A stretch of 64,000 bases of DNA from Anaerolineales bacterium (GTDB taxonomy: Bacteria > Chloroflexota > Anaerolineae > Anaerolineales > Villigracilaceae). This document shows positions 1-7,353 of this stretch, piece after piece (the first letter of the stretch is position 1; each line of letters opens with the position of its first letter). The notes beneath the pieces are model-generated. The model saw only the letters and a program-made list of their open reading frames with translations. It was not told the DNA's origin and made no database searches. The stretch spans positions 1-64,000 of the forward strand of contig JANWWK010000056.1 in assembly GCA_025056175.1 (NCBI GenBank). The letters run 5' to 3'. A program made the translations under genes and the position numbers.

Positions 1-98
1 CCCTGGGAGAGGGCCGGGGTGAGGGCGCACCCCCTCTCCCCCTGGGAGAGGGCCGGGGTGAGGGCGCACCCCCTCTCCCCCTGGGAGAGGGGAGGGGG
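1..98 (+). repeat. GC-rich 39-bp tandem repeat (about 2.5 units) inside glycerate kinase ORF
   Basis: Units begin at 1, 40 and 79 (CCCTGGGAGAGGGCCGGGG...), an exact 39-bp period, i.e. 13 codons, with no stop in the gene's frame. Each unit can fold because CCCCTCTCCCC faces GGGAGAGGG. The third unit is truncated and diverged (GGGAGAGGGGAGGGGGG). The repeat is probably a mobile or expanding palindromic element; its left limit is outside the window. Confidence 0.85.
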
Positions 99-1223
99 GT
101 GAGGGAACACCTCCACATCCAACCCGGTGGCCATCCCATCCCGGACCAGAACAGCCTGCTGGCCGGACAAAAAGCCCGTGCGTTCGTTTCTGGCCTGACC
201 GAATGCGACCTGCTCATCTGCCTGATTTCCGGCGGTGGTTCAGCTCTGATGAGCGCCCCCCGTCAGGGAATTTCTCTTGATGAACTGCAACAACTCACCC
301 GTTCTCTGCTGGCTTGCGGCGCACGCATTGACGAAATCAACATCCTGCGCCGCCACCTGGATGAGCTCAAAGGGGGCGGACTGGCACGTCTCGCTGCTCC
401 GGCGCGCGTTGTCAGCCTTATCCTCTCTGATGTTGTCGGCAACTCGCTCGAAACAATTGCCTCTGGCCCCACCGCTCCCGACCCTTCTACACGCGCTGAC
501 GCCCTGATGGTTCTGCAAAAATATGGCCTGACCAAAAGCATTTCCCCTGCCATTTTACAAACGCTCCAGAACGCGCCTGAAACCCCAAAACCCGGCGAAC
601 CGCTTTTTGCGCGGGTACAAAACGTGATTGCGGGCAGCAACCGCCTGGCCGCCGAAGCCGCGCTCGAACAAGCCATCTGCGAAGGCTTCCACGCCCATTT
701 CCTGGGTGATGACTGGCAAGGCGAAGCGCGCGAAATTGCCAGACGCCTGTGCGCTTTCCTGCATTTCATCCCTTTTGCACGTCAAAGCCGGGGTGAGGGC
801 GCACCCCCTCTCCCCCTCGGAGAAGGGACAGGGGTGAGAGCAAATTTCTGCCTGATCGCCGGCGGTGAAACCACCGTCACCCTGCGTGGCAACGGACGTG
901 GCGGGCGCAACCAGGAACTGGCGCTGGCCGCCGTCCGCGAATTGAGCCAATTCTCCGGCAGTTTACTCATCACCCTTGCTACTGATGGCGAAGACGGCCC
1001 AACCGATGCTGCCGGCGCCGTTGTCAGCCCGGAGACGTTTGCGCGCGGCCTGGAACTGGGTCTCGACCCCGACCTATTCCTGGAAAACAACGACTCTTAC
1101 ACTTATTTCTCTGCACTGGACGACTTGATAAAAATCGGCCCAACAGGGACAAACGTCAATGATTTGACTTTTTTGTTTTTCGCATCAAAGGATAGGCCCG
1201 GAGCGTCCTGTAACATAGCATGA
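3..1223 (+). CDS. Glycerate 2-kinase (DUF4147/MOFRL family), 5' end outside window
   Basis: Phosphorylates D-glycerate to 2-phosphoglycerate in the cytoplasm, in serine or glyoxylate-type carbon metabolism. The motif GGHPIPDQNSLLAGQKA, the glycine loop ISGGGSAL, IAGGETTVTLRG with GRGGRNQELAL, and the C-terminal GPTGTNVNDL are hallmarks of the family, which is usually about 430-450 aa; roughly the first 100 residues lie left of the window. The track's GTG start at 99 is unlikely, because the frame stays open to base 3 and conserved sequence should precede it. Unusually, two stretches of the protein are written by GC-rich repeats: a 13-residue unit (LGEGRGEGAPPLP) in tandem before the GGHP motif, and one more copy just before NFCLIAGGETT. 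Both fall where the family has variable loops. The C-terminus (FLFFASKDRPGASCNIA) runs past the usual end. Family assignment is confident; activity with the inserts is untested. Confidence 0.88.
   Translation: MGEGRGEGAPPLPLGEGRGEGAPPLPLGEGRGVREHLHIQPGGHPIPDQNSLLAGQKARAFVSGLTECDLLICLISGGGSALMSAPRQGISLDELQQLTRSLLACGARIDEINILRRHLDELKGGGLARLAAPARVVSLILSDVVGNSLETIASGPTAPDPSTRADALMVLQKYGLTKSISPAILQTLQNAPETPKPGEPLFARVQNVIAGSNRLAAEAALEQAICEGFHAHFLGDDWQGEAREIARRLCAFLHFIPFARQSRGEGAPPLPLGEGTGVRANFCLIAGGETTVTLRGNGRGGRNQELALAAVRELSQFSGSLLITLATDGEDGPTDAAGAVVSPETFARGLELGLDPDLFLENNDSYTYFSALDDLIKIGPTGTNVNDLTFLFFASKDRPGASCNIA
786..842 (+). repeat. In-frame copy of the GC-rich palindromic element within glycerate kinase
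   Basis: This stretch repeats GGGGTGAGGGCGCACCCC plus CTCTCCCCCTCGGAGA and encodes RGEGAPPLPLGEGTGVRA, the same peptide as the units at 1-98. The element sits between the ARRLCAF helix and the conserved NFCLIAGGETT strand and keeps the reading frame. Confidence 0.8.
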
Positions 1224-1307
1224 AGGCAGACAATTCCCTGTAAAGAATCCAATCGTACCGAATGTGAAATGGATGTTTTGCCCTGCTTCTAAAAAGGAGA
1301 TAACATT

Positions 1308-1721
1308 ATGAAACAGTCTTCGGACGGGTTGTTGTTTGAAGAACCTGAAAAAGGCACGGTGGAACTGGAAGACTTGCCCGCTATCGTATTCTGTCCCACT
1401 TATTACCACGGCAGCGATAGTGGATACTCGAAGGACTCCTGGTCCATCGAGGAAATTTACGACTGCAACGGTAACGTGGTGGAGCCGGTTTTCAAGAAAA
1501 AATGGACCGAAATCGCTCCAGGCATTGCCACCCGCAATCCATCCAGAAACAAGCGCTGGGGCAGCGACCAGGAACTCTGTGAAGAAGCCATCCGCATCGC
1601 CCCCGAAGCCTGTCCTGTGCGAGTTGTTTTTGAGTATGTCAGCACTTACCAGGATTACGATGATTACCGTGAATCTTCAGAAGGCCACACAATCGTTGAG
1701 ATGACTTTCCAGCGCAAATGA
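1308..1721 (+). CDS. Hypothetical protein, 137 aa
   Basis: I do not recognise this family. The start is well supported by AAAAAGGAG about 7 bases before the ATG at 1308. The protein is soluble and acidic in its first half, rich in Tyr, Glu and Asp (YHGSDSGYSKDSWSIEEIYD, YQDYDDYRESSEG), with no signal peptide or membrane segment. Its end (HTIVEMTFQRK) looks like a beta-strand. It is a single gene between the glycerate kinase and the convergent VanZ-like gene. The 260 bases after it (1722-1981) hold no convincing gene, only short open stretches that could be decayed coding sequence. Confidence 0.6.
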   Translation: MKQSSDGLLFEEPEKGTVELEDLPAIVFCPTYYHGSDSGYSKDSWSIEEIYDCNGNVVEPVFKKKWTEIAPGIATRNPSRNKRWGSDQELCEEAIRIAPEACPVRVVFEYVSTYQDYDDYRESSEGHTIVEMTFQRK

Positions 1722-1981
1722 ACGCGCTTTCTAATCTCCTGCTCCTGCTCACGCAATCCAGCTGCTCCAGGAGGTCTTGATAGACGAGCAAAATCTGACC
1801 GCCAGTGGAAAAGTTACGCTTCAGGTGATTGCTCGTGATTTCGATTCCACGGAGCGCCTGGAACTGTTCAATCAGCCCATGTAACGTTTGCCTGCGGATA
1901 AAGCGCAAGGGTTGCTGATTGGCTGCACCGGCGGCCTTCCGCCAGAAATAAGGCGTTTGGAAGGATTTGGCGGTATTTTTC

Positions 1982-2545
1982 TCATTTCTGAAACGGAGAG
2001 AAAAGAAAGTACCGAAAGTTTTGCCCCAGCGACAGCATTCCATAGCCCAAAAGCACCCCCAGGGCGTTGAAGAAGGTATCGTTGATGTCCACCGTGCGGT
2101 AGTTGGAGCGGATGAGCAGTATAACCAGGAATTGGGCAGTTTCCGTACCGAGACCGACCAGCAGCGCCAGGAGCGGAATCCGCCGGGCGGGGAGGGGGCA
2201 CAGGAGCGGGTAGAGAACGCCGAAGGGGACGGTCATCAGGATGTTTTCGAGGATTCCGATGCGGCAGAGATGGGGCAAGTCCCAGCAGTTGCCGAAGGAG
2301 AACGGTATCAGGTTCAGGCCGTGATAGTGAATCAGGTGGTCTATCTGCGCCCAGGTCGAATCGTAAGTAAACCCCACGCCCGGCTCTGGCAGATAAATCG
2401 GAAATAGGACGGCGTTGACCAGCGCCAGCAGATAGACCCAAAAGGCGGTCAGGACGAGCAGGAAGCGCCACCCGCGCCGCCGCAGGGTGTAGAGGACGAA
2501 GGGCAGGGGCGCGAGGAGCAAGGAGAGGGGCAGGTCGAGGGGCAT
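1982..2545 (-). CDS. VanZ-like family membrane protein
   Basis: A membrane protein of 187 aa with four to five hydrophobic segments and the VanZ-family arrangement: a first helix, a periplasmic loop leading to HGLNLIPFSFGNC, then ENILMTVPFGVLYPLL and a late GLGTETAQFLVILLIRSNYRTVDINDTFFNALGVLLGYG. VanZ of glycopeptide clusters gives low-level teicoplanin resistance, but most chromosomal VanZ-like proteins have no assigned job. I chose the ATG at 2545 (MPLDLPLS), which follows GGAGAAT, over the longer track start, because the longer version would overlap the upstream gene ending at 2550. It therefore lies 4 bases behind the propeller lipoprotein, possibly co-transcribed. Confidence 0.8.
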   Translation of the reverse strand: MPLDLPLSLLLAPLPFVLYTLRRRGWRFLLVLTAFWVYLLALVNAVLFPIYLPEPGVGFTYDSTWAQIDHLIHYHGLNLIPFSFGNCWDLPHLCRIGILENILMTVPFGVLYPLLCPLPARRIPLLALLVGLGTETAQFLVILLIRSNYRTVDINDTFFNALGVLLGYGMLSLGQNFRYFLFSPFQK

Positions 2546-2549
2546 CAAT

Positions 2550-4023
2550 CTATTCTCCGGCAGCCTGAATCCGCACCAAAAACCAGACACCATCACGTCG
2601 CGCATAAAACAGCGCGCCATCGGTCAGCGGTTGAAAATCGTACAGGCCGGTTTCACAGCATACGTCTCCATGCGCGATGTCATCATATGTGAAGGGAAGT
2701 TCTTGTCCGTCATAGACCAGCACGAAACGGTCGGCGCGGCGAGCGGCGAACAAGGGTTTTTCGTTCACCAGATGCCAATCGAATATTTCGTCATATCCCC
2801 ATGTTCGATTTTTGATTTCGCCATCCACAAACAATGTGGAGCGAATTTCCATCACCCAATGCTCCTCCCAGTTCCACAAGCCGCGCGCAGGGGAACCGGC
2901 AGGCCACATTTGCGGAATGGAAATGATTTGAATCAATTGCCCATCTCCGAAGATTTCGATATTCGCAGGCGCGCCAACAGGGAAGAGTCACTTCTTGCCA
3001 GGCAACAGGCATTGGCGATGCAAACGACGTCTGACTGGTCACAGAGGGTTCATAACGAAGAATTTCTCCCTTCCCACCAAACCAAATCCTGCCATCCGGC
3101 GCGGCATAGGCGGAGACAACCCACTCATCCGCATAAGAAACGCGCCAGGTTTGTCCATCGAAGCGCGCGATGCCATTGGGCGTTCCACACCACAAACTGC
3201 CATCGGAGGCTACCGTGAGCGTCAGGACCGAATCGGCAGGCAGGCCATCTTGAACGGTGAATTGCCTCCATGCGCCATCGGTCAAACGAAACAGGCCTGC
3301 CTTTTCGGTGGCGAACCAGAGCGCGCCATCGGGGGTTTGGGCAACATCGAAAATGTAAGACTCCTTCAACGGCGAGGGGAGTTCCAACGTGTCCCACCCA
3401 TCGCGCCCGAAGCGTTTGAGCAGGGGGCGCGAGTCCTCGCTGATGCTGAATAAAACAGAACCATCGGCCAGGGGAGAAATTTGACCCACGTAGCCACGCC
3501 CAAACGTTTGCCAGGTTTTGCCCTCCAAACGCGCCAGACCGGTTTCTGCAAACCCAACCCAGGGGTTGCCCTGAAAATCAACCGCAATGGCGCGCGCATC
3601 ATTCTCTGGCAAGTCATTCGGGGCTTTCCAGTACTGCCATCCACCCGTTTTATCCAGCCGCGCTGTGCCGCAACAGAATGTTGCCACCCACAGGCTTCCA
3701 TCGGGCGCGGCAGCCAGCGAGGAGATTTCATCGGCAGGCAGGCCGCTTTGGGTGGTGTAGCGCGTCCAGTTTGTCCCATCGAAACGGTACAACCCGGTTC
3801 CGCTGGCTGCCGGGCCGCCCGCCGTCCCGAACCAGAGTGCGCCATCGGTTGCAGCCGCAATAGCCGTGACACTGACGGCCTCGCCGTTTTGCGTCCACTC
3901 CGGCGCGGAGAAGACCGTCCATGCGCCGTCCGTTTGGGTGTTCATGGGGGCAACAGGAGCGCGGCTGTGTGGCGCGCAGGCGGAGAGAAGCAGGGCGAAG
4001 GAGAGGAGGATGTTTCTGGTCAT
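2550..4023 (-). CDS. Two-component-regulator propeller lipoprotein, split by a frameshift
   Basis: The first part (from 4023) is a lipoprotein: MTRNILLSFALLLSACAP has a lipobox (LLSAC). It is followed by repeated propeller blades such as TAIAAATDGALWFGT, SLAAAPDGSLWVAT, DVAQTPDGALWFAT and TLTVASDGSLWCGT, typical of the extracytoplasmic beta-propeller found in hybrid two-component systems, here without kinase modules. About residue 350 the frame changes. In the track ORF the protein runs on as unlikely WRACEYRNLRRW, whereas removing one base near 2979 joins VTLP to VGAPANIEIFGDGQLIQIIS and continues to the stop at 2550 through the 128-aa ORF. The restored protein would be about 490 aa with a C-terminal domain I do not recognise (FDWHLVNEKPLFAARRADRF). 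Mutation or sequencing error cannot be told apart here. Confidence 0.75.
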
Positions 4024-4074
4024 TACAGAGGAATTCCCAGGTTCGATTTAGGATTTCGGTTTAGCGGATGCCAA

Positions 4075-5880
4075 TTATCGGTCTGCGATAAACAACAACG
4101 TTCCCCAGGTAGTTGGATTTCCAGGTTCAAAAGGCAGAAACGTCAACTGCGGATGGTTTTGTTGGGGTTCTATTGCGCTTTCTCCGATAACTGCAAAACC
4201 TATCAGCGTACCCGCAGATGGGTAATATTCGGTAAAAACATTCCGTTCAAGATAAGGGGAATCGTATTCAGGGTGCAAACGGGGGCGTAACGCATATCCT
4301 GTTGTCGAGATGAGAGGCTGTTTCAGCCGCAGCCATTCGAGCGGAATGCGAAGTTCAACAATACAGACCGTATCCCATTCCGGCGAAGGCTGCGAGGCAA
4401 CTTCAATCGAAGCGAAACGCGGCCAGACAAGCGCCGTTTTGGTGAGCTGGCAAGAGGAGGCGTTTTCCTGATTCAATTCCACATGAAAAAGCAGGTCATC
4501 GTGGTTGAGCGTATCGCTCTCAAAATCACCCATCAAATCGGTATCCAACCCCAGCCAAATCCGGTTTTTTGGATTGGTTCGGAAAGCCAGATAAAGAAAT
4601 AAATCATCAAATGCAGCCTGAGTTTCGTACACACCCGGCAAACGTCCCCAGTTACCACGACCGTACCCACGCAATGAACGAATATATTCCACCTGATACC
4701 AATCATACAGACTGCCATCCAACACCAGGGAACGATTGACTCGCGCCGCATGAACGAAAAAATTTGCCGGGCGGATGCGTTGCAGATGTACACCATCGTA
4801 GAAGTGTGTAAGTTGATACTCTCGAGCAGGTTCATTCCAGGAAAAGACCAATTCACCAGGCAAAGAGACACTATAAAAAAGATAATTTCCGATATTTTCA
4901 GCATCATACCAACCGCTAAAATCGGCCCATTCGCTTGAGACACGCGAGAGCAAAAGGTCTCGTTCAGGCTGACCGGAAAGATGAAGAAACCGGATACGCT
5001 CGAACACCCCCCAGGAATTCGCCCAACCTACACGCCCACCGCCACTGTACTGCCAATTCCATATCGTTTTTAATTGCCCGTTCCGAAATTCATACATCCG
5101 CTGATAGATGCGCGGATAGATGCCAGAACCACTGGTCGTGGTTAGCAACTGGGTCAAGAGAAATGTTTTATCGTTAGAAACAGGAATTGCACGCACCTGG
5201 AAATACTCAGCATATTCCCCTTCTTCAAAATGAGAAGCCAGCGCAATAACCCGGTCAGCGCGGATAAGCGCAACGCCAAACTGCATAAAAGCAGGTTGGC
5301 CTAAAGAATAGAGCAAAGCCATTTCGGTCTGTCCATCACCGTCCCAATCAAATTCGAGCGCATCCCAGAAGCCGAAAACAGTATCCGTATCCACATAAAA
5401 TTGGTTTTGTTGGAACGAACTCAAAAGCGTTTCCTTAAGCATTTGCTGACGCTGGAGAGAAAAATCCATCACAGAATATCGCCTTCCCAGCCCAAAATCT
5501 GGAGGAAGGCTCTGGTTTCTGATAAGGTACGAATCCCGCAAGCGGGAAACCGGCGTTACGCTGGGTTCCACGCGCCACACGGTAGATGTAGGGCGTGGTG
5601 TAACCGTGGGGGTAACAGTGGGCGTAGCGAATAATGCAGAAGAGGGTGTTTCGCTGCGCGTCAGACGCGTGACCTGGGCTTCCGCTGTTGCAACCGCAGC
5701 CAACCACATGGCATCAAGCACGGCCTTTTCTGTTGGATTGGAAGAAGAAGGCAGCAAGCAATCGCAACAGGCGCGGGTAGGGGTAGCACAGAATGAGGGA
5801 GACGAAGACAGTTCATTGGGGCTACAGGCAACCAACGAAAACAGGAAAACCCCAGCGAATAACAGAACGATTGGTCTCAT
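4075..5880 (-). CDS. Large lipoprotein with DGDG repeat motif and CBM9/DOMON-like C-terminal domain
   Basis: A secreted lipoprotein of 601 aa from the ATG at 5880. The segment MRPIVLLFAGVFLFSLVACSP gives a signal and lipobox; the 54 extra track residues lack any such signal. A Thr-Pro linker (TPTVTPTVTPRPTST) near residue 90 leads to a domain holding DWDGDGQTEMALLYSL, the calcium-type loop of FG-GAP/VCBS-like repeats. The last 200 residues (LDGSLYDWYQVEY, FDDLFLYLAFRTNPKNRIWLGLDTD, VELRIPLEWLRL) resemble the sugar-binding CBM9/DOMON sandwich. Its start overlaps the stop of the upstream lipoprotein gene by ATGA, so the two are translationally coupled. Binding of a polysaccharide or surface partner is an inference; no enzyme motif is visible. 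Confidence 0.7.
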   Translation of the reverse strand: MRPIVLLFAGVFLFSLVACSPNELSSSPSFCATPTRACCDCLLPSSSNPTEKAVLDAMWLAAVATAEAQVTRLTRSETPSSALFATPTVTPTVTPRPTSTVWRVEPSVTPVSRLRDSYLIRNQSLPPDFGLGRRYSVMDFSLQRQQMLKETLLSSFQQNQFYVDTDTVFGFWDALEFDWDGDGQTEMALLYSLGQPAFMQFGVALIRADRVIALASHFEEGEYAEYFQVRAIPVSNDKTFLLTQLLTTTSGSGIYPRIYQRMYEFRNGQLKTIWNWQYSGGGRVGWANSWGVFERIRFLHLSGQPERDLLLSRVSSEWADFSGWYDAENIGNYLFYSVSLPGELVFSWNEPAREYQLTHFYDGVHLQRIRPANFFVHAARVNRSLVLDGSLYDWYQVEYIRSLRGYGRGNWGRLPGVYETQAAFDDLFLYLAFRTNPKNRIWLGLDTDLMGDFESDTLNHDDLLFHVELNQENASSCQLTKTALVWPRFASIEVASQPSPEWDTVCIVELRIPLEWLRLKQPLISTTGYALRPRLHPEYDSPYLERNVFTEYYPSAGTLIGFAVIGESAIEPQQNHPQLTFLPFEPGNPTTWGTLLFIADR

Positions 5881-7286
5881 GGGAGGGAACAAGGATAAAA
5901 GCGGCGTTCCTGGGAGTGCCATTCCTGGCAATCGAAGGCGGGTTCTAGAGAAGAGTAACAACTTAAAGACGTTCGGCACGCTTCGTGGTTCCAAAAGGGT
6001 CGGCCTGTATAGAACAGAAAGCGTTCCCCGCGTTCTTCCCATTCGACGCCGCGAAAGTTTGGCTCTCGAAGGAAACCGGAAATCTGGCCGAGTTCATGCA
6101 CTTCCGGTGTAATCTGGAAGAAGCGCAGCGTTTCTCGAAAGTCATCCGTCGAAGAGACCCATGCTTCCGGCGCACCATCCGCAGTCAAATCTCTCCAGGT
6201 CAGAAGGATGGTATTGGGATTACAGGGAAAATCAGACCACCCAAGAATTTCAATTTCATCAACCGAGCCGATGACACGCCAATCGGGCTGTTTCCAGACC
6301 TGTAAACGACAACCCTGCCCCGCGCGCACAACTTCAAGGCCGATGCCAGCCTGGCTTCCGCTTGCAAGAGAAATAGGAGCAGACTCCCCACAAGGGGCCG
6401 GGTGTGGTGTTTCCAGGCCAAAGAAACGAAGAAAATCCTGTTCGATGCGGTCGGGAACAATCACGCCGGAGTACCAGCGGTCATGAAGTACGTGGAGCAA
6501 TGCCCTGAACAACGAAAAGTTTTTCTCTGACAGGGGCGTGATTGCCGCTTGTGGTCGCGTTTCGCGCCGGGAAATCTGCGTGAAGGATTGTCCATTCCAG
6601 CGATACACCGTGAGAATTTCAGGCCCAACATGCGTATAGGGTTGGAGAGAACTTATGCCCCATTTCGTACCGGTTTGGTCATAGCATGTCTGACGGTTCA
6701 AAGCCACGCCAGTTTGATAATAAGATTGTTCAAGCGTGGCCATATCGTCTTTGAACGAGACATGGGTCACTGTAACGGTTGTGTTCGTTTCGGCTTCTGA
6801 AGGGCCAAAAGAAAAGGCCCAGGAATAGCGCTCATATGGCAACGAAGCACAGGCCTGATTCGCGCAACGAATGAATTCTTCATGCAGGCTGGTGACGCGC
6901 ACATTTGAGCCGCCGTTTCTCTCCAGCCAGCGCAATCGAAGGCCATTTTCGAATGGTTCAAAATCCATCTCCAACGCATAATGGGACGTTTTACGGGTAA
7001 AAAACCATTCAATCAGATGGCCCGCTTGCGCGGAAACAATCAAAAAATCTCCGCTATTCTGCGTATCGGAAGTGAGCATGAAGGCAATTTCATCGCGTCC
7101 ATCACCGTCCAAATCGAGTTCAGCGCGTTTCCAGTGGATAGACTCTCGAAAGGTCGAAAACGAAAGCCCCTGCCAGGCATGGTTTTGCCACGCAAAACGG
7201 AGTAATTCTTCATCGCTTACGCGATGCAGTGGAACGCAAGAAACCAGGATGAAAAACGCCAAAGCAACAAAGAAACCTTTTTTCAT
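5877..7286 (-). CDS. Lipoprotein with DLDGDGRDE calcium-type motif
   Basis: A lipoprotein of 469 aa. The ATG at 7286 gives MKKGFFVALAFFILVSCVP with a cleavable signal and lipid-attachment Cys; the track start 33 bases upstream adds residues that would spoil the signal. DLDGDGRDEIAFMLTSD near residue 60 matches the VCBS/FG-GAP-like loop and parallels DWDGDGQTEMALLYSL in the next gene, suggesting a diverged duplicate pair. The C-terminal half repeats the idea with LTWRDLTADGAPEAWVSS. Several Cys pairs may form disulfides. Coupled by ATGA to the downstream lipoprotein. Between it and the upstream 974-aa gene lies a 29-bp hairpin, so it may or may not belong to the sigma-factor operon. Function unknown. 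Confidence 0.68.
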   Translation of the reverse strand: MKKGFFVALAFFILVSCVPLHRVSDEELLRFAWQNHAWQGLSFSTFRESIHWKRAELDLDGDGRDEIAFMLTSDTQNSGDFLIVSAQAGHLIEWFFTRKTSHYALEMDFEPFENGLRLRWLERNGGSNVRVTSLHEEFIRCANQACASLPYERYSWAFSFGPSEAETNTTVTVTHVSFKDDMATLEQSYYQTGVALNRQTCYDQTGTKWGISSLQPYTHVGPEILTVYRWNGQSFTQISRRETRPQAAITPLSEKNFSLFRALLHVLHDRWYSGVIVPDRIEQDFLRFFGLETPHPAPCGESAPISLASGSQAGIGLEVVRAGQGCRLQVWKQPDWRVIGSVDEIEILGWSDFPCNPNTILLTWRDLTADGAPEAWVSSTDDFRETLRFFQITPEVHELGQISGFLREPNFRGVEWEERGERFLFYTGRPFWNHEACRTSLSCYSSLEPAFDCQEWHSQERRFYPCSLP

Positions 7287-7319
7287 GGGCGCTCCACATC
7301 CGATGAGATTGACTGCCAC

Positions 7320-7350
7320 CTGTGGCGCAAATCAGAGCTTTGCGCCACAG
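7320..7350. repeat. 29-bp palindromic REP-like element, copy 1
   Basis: TGTGGCGCAA and TTGCGCCACA are perfect 10-bp inverted arms around a 9-base loop, ATCAGAGCT, extended by one C-G pair. It lies in the gap between two minus-strand genes and could act as a transcript-stabilising hairpin or a weak terminator, having no U-tract. Copies of the same length occur at 11007 and 49184. Confidence 0.75.
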
Positions 7351-7353
7351 ATT

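Noticed and set aside
1722-1981. Possible coding remnant between the 137-aa gene and the VanZ gene (frames giving IDEQNLTASGKVTLQVIARD on the plus strand and GLIEQFQALRGIEI on the minus strand)
   Set aside because: Either frame could be antisense noise, stops interrupt them, and no family is recognised; a translated search against related genomes would decide.
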